Made by a program: the position numbers and the translations under genes. From an uncultured Clostridium sp. (GTDB lineage Bacteria; Bacillota; Clostridia; Clostridiales; Clostridiaceae), in contig NZ_CAKVKB010000122.1 in the NCBI RefSeq assembly GCF_934754915.1, positions 1 through 10,338 of the forward strand: a DNA stretch of 10,338 nucleotides, in the 5' to 3' direction. Below are positions 1-5,391 of this stretch, piece after piece. Within the stretch, counting starts at the first letter, position 1, and every line of letters begins with the position of its first letter. The notes beneath the pieces were generated by a model. That model made no database searches, had not been told where the DNA came from, and saw nothing but the letters and a program-made list of their open reading frames with translations.

Positions 1-48
1 ATTTTACAAATATATTTATAAACATAATTTTCAAATAACCTCAATTTT

Positions 49-80
49 AAAGGCAGCTTGATAATTTAGCTGCTTTTTAT
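49..80 (+). terminator. Rho-independent terminator of a gene left of the window
   Basis: The arms AAAGGCAGCT (49-58) and AGCTGCTTTT (68-77) pair over 10 bp with one G-T wobble. They enclose a 9-nt loop and run into a T-rich stretch. No gene of this window lies upstream, so it probably ends a + strand gene beyond the left edge. Confidence 0.75.
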
Positions 81-211
81 ATTTATAATTTGTACATACT
101 TTTCATATATAATGTAACATATTTTGTAGCAATATTTAATCTTTAAAAATTATTTTTTATTTAGATTAATTCATCAAATCTACACTTTATAAATAGAAAT
201 ATTACAAATTC

Positions 212-235
212 ATTTTCCCCACAAGTGGGGAAAAT
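212..235. promoter_or_regulatory. Perfect 11-bp inverted repeat upstream of the sigma gene
   Basis: ATTTTCCCCAC at 212-222 is mirrored exactly by GTGGGGAAAAT at 225-235 with only AA between. Its CCCC/GGGG core stands out in this AT-rich context. No T tract follows on either strand, so it looks more like a protein-binding dyad or a structured RNA element than a terminator. It lies about 155 bp before the sigma-factor start codon. Confidence 0.5.
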
Positions 236-332
236 CTTAATGTCCTGACTTAATTTAGTATTAACTTAATTTATACAAAACTAAATTACTTAAAATGTCA
301 ATTGTAATAAACATTCAAAAAAATCTTCTTAT

Positions 333-370
333 TTTACATATATAATTAATGTAGAGACTTTTTCTATAAT
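333..370 (+). promoter_or_regulatory. Possible promoter elements of the sigma-like gene
   Basis: TTTACA at 333-338 matches the -35 hexamer described for promoters read by the TcdR/BotR/UviA sigma group, which would fit autoregulation. A perfect TATAAT is present at 365-370 and another at 341-346, but neither has a canonical -35 at 16-18 bp. Use of the 365-370 box would leave almost no leader before the ribosome binding site. The assignment is tentative. Confidence 0.3.
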
Positions 371-390
371 AAAAAATCCTGGAGGTTTTA

Positions 391-1005
391 ATGAATTACA
401 ATCATGTTGAAAACTTAGTTCGATTATCTAAAAATGGAGATATGAAATCTAAAGAAAAACTCCTTGAAGAGTTCAGGCCTTTCATAATAAACATTTCAAA
501 AAGAACCTTCATACATGGATATGAATTTGAAGACATAGTGAATGAATGTTATAGAATCTTATTAAAATGCATTTCATTATATAAATTAGAAAACCACAGA
601 TTTGTTGCTTATGCTACTAATGGCATTAAAAACAGCATTAATGATTTAATCAGAAACAGCATAAAAAACAATAAAATCTCTGGTTCTTATACTCTTACAA
701 TAGATAGTTTTATAGAAGATACCTTTAAAGATGATTCTCCTGAAATTGAAGACATATTATGCAGCCAATATGATTGTGACTGCTTAAAATATGCTATAAA
801 CTGCCTTACTCAGGAGGAGCTCTCCCTTATAAATCACATATTTTACAAAAATGAAACACTTAAATCTTATGCAAAAGAAAACAATGTATCTTACTCTTAT
901 GCATTTAAAAAGAAAAGATATGTATTGGATAAGCTCTTTATGAATATAAACTCTTATCTTGTCTTTAATAAAACCAATATAAAAACTAGACTTATGTCAA
1001 TATAA
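391..1005 (+). CDS. Small sigma-70-like RNA polymerase sigma factor (toxin/bacteriocin-regulator type)
   Basis: The 204-aa protein has two recognisable helical blocks. An N-terminal region-2-like part (about residues 5-90) includes EFEDIVNECYRILLKCI and FVAYATNGIKNSINDLIR. A C-terminal region-4 helix-turn-helix (about 138-184) is built around LTQEELSLINHIFYKN and AKENNVSYSYAFKKKR. Size and lack of regions 1 and 3 resemble clostridial group-5 sigma factors (TcdR, UviA, BotR, TetR), which direct RNA polymerase to toxin or bacteriocin promoters. That subgroup is inferred from architecture and general similarity only. GGAGG at 381-385, five bases before the ATG, fixes the start. The gene is monocistronic and no toxin or bacteriocin gene is visible nearby, so its targets must lie elsewhere. 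A short basic tail follows region 4. A generic sigma-like competence or phage regulator is the alternative. Confidence 0.75.
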   Translation: MNYNHVENLVRLSKNGDMKSKEKLLEEFRPFIINISKRTFIHGYEFEDIVNECYRILLKCISLYKLENHRFVAYATNGIKNSINDLIRNSIKNNKISGSYTLTIDSFIEDTFKDDSPEIEDILCSQYDCDCLKYAINCLTQEELSLINHIFYKNETLKSYAKENNVSYSYAFKKKRYVLDKLFMNINSYLVFNKTNIKTRLMSI

Positions 1006-1017
1006 CCAATTACTTTT

Positions 1018-1112
1018 TCACATAAAAAACAAAGTAGCTTTGCCATCTTATGTTTGCATAGGAAATGCCAGTTATCCAGTAAATCACATAAAAAACAAAG
1101 TGGCTTTGCCAT
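1018..1112. repeat. Pair of 29-bp direct repeats, each with an A-tract hairpin
   Basis: Positions 1018-1046 and 1084-1112 are identical except for one base (GTA versus GTG). Each contains an A-run followed by a 5-bp hairpin, CAAAG-tag/tgg-CTTTG. Read on the minus strand, each is a compact hairpin followed by TTTTTT, like a rho-independent terminator. They lie beyond the 3' end of the minus-strand AraC gene and just after the + strand sigma gene, so they could act as tandem terminators or belong to a small dispersed repeat. Confidence 0.7.
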
Positions 1113-1207
1113 GCCCACTTGATTGATGTCATTTTACAGCTTTCTACCTATTAATGCATTGATATTGCTAGATTTTATTTTTTAAAAATTCTATACTTTC
1201 CTGTACA

Positions 1208-1253
1208 AAAATAAAGGTTATCGTACCAATATAGATACAATAGCCTTTATTTT
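1208..1253. terminator. Bidirectional terminator between convergent genes
   Basis: AAAATAAAGGTTAT (1208-1221) and ATAGCCTTTATTTT (1240-1253) form a 14-bp stem with a single T-G wobble and an 18-nt loop. T-rich sequence follows on both strands. It lies between the convergent sigma gene (end 1005) and AraC gene (end 1367) and can serve both. The remaining sequence to 1366 holds only a 13-bp direct repeat, AAAGAAAGATACA, at 1286-1298 and 1346-1358. Confidence 0.75.
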
Positions 1254-1366
1254 ATTCTAAACATTTTTTTAATTAATTCCATCTAAAAGAAAGATACACT
1301 ATTACATATAAACTTTTTTAGAAAACCTTTTATCACCCATAGTTTAAAGAAAGATACATATACCCC

Positions 1367-2320
1367 TTATACTACTTCCTTTCTATACTGAGTAGGAAGC
1401 ATTCCAAAAGTCTCTCTAAATGCTCTTGCAAACTTTCCGCCATTTGAATATCCAACAGCAAGGGACACTTCCAGCATAGAATATTTCTTTTCCTGAATAA
1501 GTTCTTTAGCCTTTGCCATTTTAATCATCCTGCTGTATGCAAAAATCGTAGTTCCATAAAGACTTTTAAAGCCTTTTTCAAGATCTGTAGTATTTATTTT
1601 TGTAATTTCAGAAAGCTGCTTTATTGTAACAAACTTGTCTACATTTTCAATGATGATATTTCTGGCCTGCTTTATTTTTTCTACAGTTTCCTTTGAAAAG
1701 TACACTGTCTCACTTTCTTTATAATCAGTTCCAGAAATAAGATATAATATAAGTTCAATAATTTTAATTTTCATTAGATATTTTTTATGTTCATCAGGGA
1801 GAACATATAATTCCTTAAAAATATGATTAAGGCTTGTATTTCCATGACTTATTATACATCTGTCTGAATCAAAAACTCTTCTAAAGAATGTTTCTTTATT
1901 AAATTCGCCTGTTTCAAGAATTGAATTTAATGCAGGTATGAATTCATCTAGAAATATCATTATCTTTATTCCATTAAATTCTTTTGAAATAAAATTACAT
2001 TCTTCTGCTTTTGCTTTATAGCCAAATAAACATATGTCCCCTTCAGACATGAAAGCATATTTTTCATTTTCAAATTTGACTTCAATCTTTCCTTTAACGC
2101 AATATGTAATTTCTATACATTCCCTATCTGTCTCCATCATATTTTTCATGGCTTTGCCATTTTCAAATTCTATATATGACAATTCTACCCCAGGCATCAC
2201 TTTATAATTCTTTAAAGCTCCCTTTCCCTGCCTAGGATTAAAGATATATTCTGTGCATTCGTTTTTACATATCTTCTTTTCTATAATATTTTTATAATAC
2301 TTATTATCTAAATAAGTCAT
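1367..2320 (-). CDS. AraC/XylS-family transcriptional regulator
   Basis: The 317-aa protein has the usual AraC layout. The N-terminal sensing domain (about 1-200) contains a cupin-like stretch around ITYCVKGKIEVKFENEKY and MSEGDICLFGY. The C-terminal double helix-turn-helix (about 220-315) carries the family signature near GYSNGGKFARAFRETFG and ends in PTQYRK. Such proteins normally activate nearby genes when the N-terminal domain binds a small ligand. The domain arrangement resembles PchR-like regulators of iron-chelate uptake, but the ligand cannot be read from sequence. GAGGTGG (minus strand, 2331-2325) precedes the ATG by 4 bases. The gene lies 39 bp downstream of the methyltransferase gene on the same strand and is probably cotranscribed. 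Length and motifs look intact. Confidence 0.9.
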   Translation of the reverse strand: MTYLDNKYYKNIIEKKICKNECTEYIFNPRQGKGALKNYKVMPGVELSYIEFENGKAMKNMMETDRECIEITYCVKGKIEVKFENEKYAFMSEGDICLFGYKAKAEECNFISKEFNGIKIMIFLDEFIPALNSILETGEFNKETFFRRVFDSDRCIISHGNTSLNHIFKELYVLPDEHKKYLMKIKIIELILYLISGTDYKESETVYFSKETVEKIKQARNIIIENVDKFVTIKQLSEITKINTTDLEKGFKSLYGTTIFAYSRMIKMAKAKELIQEKKYSMLEVSLAVGYSNGGKFARAFRETFGMLPTQYRKEVV

Positions 2321-2359
2321 TTTTCCACCTCAAAAATGTTACTTCTATATGTCCCTAAT

Positions 2360-3148
2360 TTAATTAACTTTTATATGTACAATTTTATCCTTGCAGTTAT
2401 TTTTTATATAAGGAATTTTATTAAGTATTTTCTTGTTTCCATTATTATTATAGAAATCAGAAAATGTATATTCTTCAATTACCTCTGCATATTTTCCATA
2501 AAAATCTGTGTTTTTCATTTGAATATTATTCTGATCACAATTTTCAGATTTTTTTAATGCTCCATAAGATTCTAATTCTTTTTTCAAAAATGGAGGTATT
2601 TCAAAAAGACATTCACACTGGCTAAAATTTTTATGAAGCATCTTAAGTATGCTTTCAAGTTCAGTTTCTGAAAAATCTATAAAAATTCCTTCTCCAATAA
2701 TTAATACTTTTCTATCTTTTTCTTTTATATAATTAATCCATGATTCATCTAATACAGATTTTGAAATCATGTTATATCTTTCATTTTCCTTAAAAAACTC
2801 TCTTCTAAGAGCAATTGTCTCAGGTTTATCCAGGTCATACCATGTAACAGATCCATTATCAATCCTTTCAAATCTGGTATCAAGACCACATCCAACATTT
2901 ATAACAATACAGTCTGGATATTCACTTATAAATTTCTCTGCTTTATCATCGAGAATCCTGGTCATTACTGCAAGATCAATCTGAGTAATCCATAACTTAT
3001 CAAACTTTGAAAAATCATATTTTATATGTTTCATGATTTCAATAGCTTTTTCATCTTGAAGAATAGAATTTCCATACATAGTTTCCTTTGCCCTGGCCCA
3101 TAATGGAATCAATATATTTTCAGAAATGCCTGCATGTGTAATTTCCAT
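2360..3148 (-). CDS. Class I SAM-dependent methyltransferase, LCM/TcmP-like family
   Basis: The 262-aa protein matches the leucine carboxyl methyltransferase superfamily (LCM; the COG containing TcmP, a polyketide O-methyltransferase). An N-terminal segment with GISENILIPLWARAKE is followed by the SAM-binding glycine loop VINVGCGLDTRFERI (about residues 82-96). Next comes the acidic WYDLDKPE strand (103-110) and a later GEGIFIDFS block (152-160). Family members usually methylate carboxyl or hydroxyl groups of small molecules, and bacterial members are often linked to secondary metabolism. The substrate here is unknown. AAGGAGAG (minus strand, 3164-3157) lies 8 bases before the ATG and supports the start. 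It is the first gene of a likely two-gene unit with the AraC regulator, which may control it. I see no convincing sigma-A promoter upstream. Confidence 0.88.
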   Translation of the reverse strand: MEITHAGISENILIPLWARAKETMYGNSILQDEKAIEIMKHIKYDFSKFDKLWITQIDLAVMTRILDDKAEKFISEYPDCIVINVGCGLDTRFERIDNGSVTWYDLDKPETIALRREFFKENERYNMISKSVLDESWINYIKEKDRKVLIIGEGIFIDFSETELESILKMLHKNFSQCECLFEIPPFLKKELESYGALKKSENCDQNNIQMKNTDFYGKYAEVIEEYTFSDFYNNNGNKKILNKIPYIKNNCKDKIVHIKVN

Positions 3149-3221
3149 AACAACTTCTCTCCTTATAATTAAGTTTTAAAAATCATATATATTTTTTTAA
3201 ACAATGAGACTACTTAGTAAT

Positions 3222-3241
3222 AAAAAAATCTGCTTCGCAGA
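3222..3241 (-). terminator. Compact terminator-like hairpin with T tract on the minus strand
   Basis: TCTGC (3229-3233), loop TTC and GCAGA (3237-3241) form a tight 5-bp hairpin flanked on the left by seven A. On the minus strand it therefore reads hairpin followed by TTTTTTT. The layout matches the paired elements at 1018-1112. No minus-strand gene lies directly upstream, so it is either an orphan terminator or a copy of a small dispersed element. Confidence 0.45.
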
Positions 3242-3300
3242 CTGTGTGTTTCTGCCCCCTTCAAAAGTTATCCACAGATTGTTCGAAAATATAATTTCCT

Positions 3301-3350
3301 ATAGAATTAAAGAAATCTTAAAAGATTTCATCCTTCATTGTCCATTATTA
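3301..3350. repeat. Dispersed hairpin repeat, copy A
   Basis: It contains a perfect 8-bp dyad, GAAATCTT (3312-3319) and AAGATTTC (3322-3329), then a tail reading CATCCTTCATTGTCCATTA. The order (AATTAAA, an AAATCY dyad, then TTGTCCA) recurs with variation at about 8569-8612, and partly at 5151-5180, 5331-5376 and 10161-10206. Confidence 0.55.
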
Positions 3351-3356
3351 ATTAGA

Positions 3357-3462
3357 ATATATTACAGCTGGCCATGACGGCTGAAAGTTAATAATTGACC
3401 AGCATGTAATATATCAATTTTTTAGAAGCAGGCGTATATTACAGTTCAATGTTGACGGCTGA
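3357..3462. repeat. Long inverted repeat followed by a degenerate direct duplication
   Basis: ATATATTACAGCTGG (3357-3371) is the reverse complement of CCAGCATGTAATATAT (3399-3414) apart from one extra base, giving a stem of about 15 bp around a 27-nt loop. Part of it then repeats: TATTACAG is followed 7-8 bases later by TGACGGCTGA at 3360-3384 and again at 3437-3462. Its origin is unknown. It could encode a structured RNA or be a mobile-element relic. Confidence 0.5.
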
Positions 3463-3744
3463 CAATGACTTCGAAATTCCAAAAAATTCTCGGCATTATA
3501 ATTTGGAGGTTGAACCAGCAATATACTGAGACTACTATATACATATTTAATAAAGCCCGCTGGACATAAATTGCGTTTTTAGTTAAATTCGCATTTTTAT
3601 AAAGCTTATTAAATGCAATACATATATTTTTACAGTTCAATCATTTACCATTCCTGCTCCTCTTATTTGGATATGAATAATAATTCCAATTGAAAATTAT
3701 TCTCCTTTTTAATATCTCCTGTATAATAATAACATATTTTTCAC

Positions 3745-3769
3745 GTTAATGATAGTCATTATCATTAAC
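3745..3769. promoter_or_regulatory. Fur-box-like palindrome
   Basis: GTTAATGATA (3745-3754) and TATCATTAAC (3760-3769) are exact reverse complements around GTCAT. The inner TGATAGT-C-ATTATCA (3750-3764) differs by one base from the 7-1-7 Fur consensus TGATAAT-N-ATTATCA. This is a strong candidate binding site for the iron repressor Fur. No intact iron gene follows on either strand: to the right is a decayed acetyltransferase, to the left about 600 bp of non-coding DNA and then the methyltransferase/AraC operon. Confidence 0.7.
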
Positions 3770-4081
3770 TTTTTAAAATTTTTCTTTTTACTATTGCCAC
3801 TGAAAGATACAACTCATAACCATCCACATAGCTGGCAGTTTTATGTTTTGCATTTGCTCAAAAGGCTAAAGTCCATAATAAAAAGATGTGGACTTTCCCA
3901 TAAGATATTAGAATATGCCGAAAATATTTGCTTAGAAAATAATATCCACAGCATACGTATAGATACTCATGAAGAAAATATTCCTATGCAGAATCTTTTG
4001 AAAAGAAACCAGTATAAATATTGTGGAATAATTTATCTTGATGATGGTGCTAAACGTATTGCTTTTGAAAAAATCATCTAG
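3749..4081 (+). pseudogene. C-terminal remnant of a GNAT-family N-acetyltransferase
   Basis: Only the C-terminal part of the 110-codon frame is recognisable. From about residue 29 it follows the GNAT pattern, with HKILEYAENICLENNIHSIR, then DTHEENIPMQNLLKRN and YKYCGIIY before AFEKII. These correspond to motif A helix, the strand after it, and motif B of small-molecule acetyltransferases, which normally use acetyl-CoA. The usual Q/RxxGxG/A acetyl-CoA loop is degraded to KRCGLS, and the normal Gly after RN is Gln. Roughly the first 100 residues of a typical 160-170-aa member are missing. The first ATG lies inside the Fur-like palindrome with no ribosome binding site, and the first 28 codons look like translated non-coding DNA. 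It is most likely a truncated pseudogene. Expression of a short domain is possible but not supported. Confidence 0.7.
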
Positions 4082-4132
4082 ATAGTAATTAATTTTTAAT
4101 TGAAAATATTTTTTAATTGATATTTATTTTCA

Positions 4133-4161
4133 TTTACTTATTTTCTACACTATGCTATACT
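4133..4161 (+). promoter_or_regulatory. Sigma-A promoter of the 4201-4902 gene
   Basis: TTTACT (4133-4138) and TATACT (4156-4161) are separated by 17 bp, and TG at 4153-4154 makes an extended -10. Transcription would begin near 4168, giving a leader of about 33 nt to the ATG at 4201. The promoter overlaps a possible longer reading frame from 4117, which argues against that upstream start. Confidence 0.6.
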
Positions 4162-4200
4162 CTTTACATAAGTTTTATTTATGGAAAGGTATGGTTGTAC

Positions 4201-4902
4201 ATGAAACCTGGCAATTTAACTATTAGAAATAAATTCATATATAGAGATTTTAATTATTGGGAAAATTCATTTTATGATTTTAATACTGGACATGAAGGCT
4301 GTTTTAATAATAAAACAAAGCTTACTTCTGAGTCAAAAATAATTTATGCTGGATTTTTAAATTCTGAAAAGAATATTCTTGAACATAGTTTTTCAGCTTA
4401 TCCCTCTACATACTCTCTGCTAGGATTTATTCAAAATATATTTTTATCTACAGGTTTTTTCACCTGGTTTGATACTCATTATGATGAATTTTGTATTCCA
4501 ATGGATGAATTTCATAATGTAGTTCATGAAATAATGAGCAGTAATGTTACAGATTCAAAGAAGGTTAAACTTTTTGAAGAATCTTATGAATTTTTAGATG
4601 CTCTTTGGGGTGCTGATGAAGACACCATATTAAAAGAATTATTAAATTTTTGCGATAAATTCAATCTACAATGGGATTGTGATTGTGATAAAAAATTATT
4701 TATAAAAATTTTCAATTCATCAGAAGAAATCTATGATTTTGTCATGGATACAATAGGCTGGGATTGTGATGAATTTATCGAAGAAGAAATTTCCATGAGC
4801 AGAGACTGTTTTAAAAATACTTGTGAAAATGTATTATCACAGCCTTTTATAAATGAGAAATTCATGGATATTTTAAACATTAATATGCCTCTATTGTTTT
4901 AA
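4201..4902 (+). CDS. Conserved-looking acidic protein of unknown function
   Basis: I do not recognise this family. The frame is open from an ATG at 4117, but those first 28 codons are hydrophobic, overlap a good promoter and lack a ribosome binding site. The ATG at 4201 is preferred, preceded by GAAAGGT (4184-4190) at 10 bases, giving 233 aa. The protein appears soluble, rich in Asp, Glu, Phe and Trp, with nine Cys. Several Cys lie in acidic settings in the C-terminal half: WDCDCDKK, GWDCDEFIEEE and RDCFKNTCEN. There is no obvious signal peptide or membrane segment from this start. Regular codon usage, a promoter and a dedicated terminator argue it is a real monocistronic gene. The Asp-Cys clusters could bind metal or be redox-active, which is speculation. 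Confidence 0.7.
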   Translation: MKPGNLTIRNKFIYRDFNYWENSFYDFNTGHEGCFNNKTKLTSESKIIYAGFLNSEKNILEHSFSAYPSTYSLLGFIQNIFLSTGFFTWFDTHYDEFCIPMDEFHNVVHEIMSSNVTDSKKVKLFEESYEFLDALWGADEDTILKELLNFCDKFNLQWDCDCDKKLFIKIFNSSEEIYDFVMDTIGWDCDEFIEEEISMSRDCFKNTCENVLSQPFINEKFMDILNINMPLLF

Positions 4903-4935
4903 AGACTATATAAATAGTTTTTACTCAATTATAAA

Positions 4936-4980
4936 AAACAGACTGATATTTTTTTGTAACATATCAGTCTGTTTATTTTT
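4936..4980. terminator. Strong bidirectional rho-independent terminator
   Basis: AAACAGACTGATAT (4936-4949) and ATATCAGTCTGTTT (4961-4974) pair perfectly over 14 bp with an 11-nt loop, followed by ATTTTTT. On the minus strand the stem is followed by a T tract too. It ends the 4201-4902 gene about 34 bp after its stop and may also stop leftward transcription from the ATPase operon. Confidence 0.9.
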
Positions 4981-5067
4981 TATGCTTTATTTTTATATGT
5001 GGATATTTCAAAATTATGACTTTGTACAATTCAAGTTAATATATAACATATATATTTGTTCACGTTC

Positions 5068-5262
5068 CACTATATATTAATTGGATTTTGATTTTTATAC
5101 TAACTCTGAAAAATCCTCATATTAATTTATCTAGTGCATACAAAAATATCAAAGAAATCCTGCAAGAACTTCATCTTTTATTTTCTATATGAAATGTAAG
5201 ATTAATTTTTATTCCATTTATATATATTCCAATTAACAATGTACAATGGACAATTGACAATG
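5068..5262. repeat. Composite intergenic repeat of about 195 bp, copy 1
   Basis: Its modules recur in the same order at 8478-8673. First is an ACTATAT...TTGGATTTT...AAAATCCTC segment (5068-5120) that can fold on itself. Next is the AAATCC hairpin module (5151-5180). Last is a CAATTG-rich tail whose 19-mer CAATGGACAATTGACAATG (5244-5262) is the exact reverse complement of 8655-8673. Sequence between modules is diverged. It lies beyond the 3' end of the ATPase gene. Apart from this element, 4981-5067 shows nothing notable. Confidence 0.6.
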
Positions 5263-5330
5263 AATGGTGAAATATTTTCAATATTTCTTTAATTATTATG
5301 CAGCTCTGTTATTGGAACATATATATAAAT

Positions 5331-5376
5331 ATCAAGAAAATCTTGCAGAGATTTCAGCTTCAATTACAATTGCGCA
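5331..5376. repeat. Dispersed hairpin repeat, copy D, at the ATPase 3' end
   Basis: AAATCT (5338-5343), loop TGCAG and AGATTT (5349-5354) form a 6-bp hairpin, followed by a CAATTACAATTG tail like that of the other copies. It starts about 38 nt after the ATPase stop on the minus strand. It could act as a weak terminator or mRNA-end hairpin, but the downstream T run is poor. Confidence 0.45.
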
Positions 5377-5391
5377 TTTCCTATCTTTAAC

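Larger units (their letters stand above)
81..390. other. Intergenic region upstream of the sigma-like gene
   Basis: About 310 bp with no credible ORF. It contains the palindrome at 212-235 and an AT-rich block with the direct repeat ACTTAATTTA at 248-257 and 264-273. An inverted partner, CTAAATTA, lies at 281-288. Promoter-like pieces for the downstream gene are listed separately. The size and dyad content suggest a regulated upstream region, which is inference. Confidence 0.5.
3149..3748. other. 600-bp intergenic region without a convincing gene
   Basis: Both strands lack a credible gene. The only sizeable ORF (3446-3640, minus) begins with TTG, has no family resemblance and runs across repeat sequence. 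The stretch holds an A-tract hairpin (3222-3241), one DnaA-box-like TTATCCACA (3268-3276) and a hairpin repeat (3301-3350). It also holds a long inverted repeat (3357-3414) with a degenerate duplication of part of it (3437-3462). The minus strand shows SD-like AAAAAGGAG near 3711-3703, but no ORF of useful length follows. It may be the remains of lost genes. Confidence 0.55.

Noticed and set aside
3268..3276. Perfect DnaA box TTATCCACA
   Set aside because: It is a single 9-mer with no companion boxes, AT-rich unwinding block or dnaA/dnaN genes, so there is no support for an origin.
3446..3640. 64-codon minus-strand ORF
   Set aside because: It starts with TTG, has no clear ribosome binding site or family resemblance, and runs through the duplicated repeat region.
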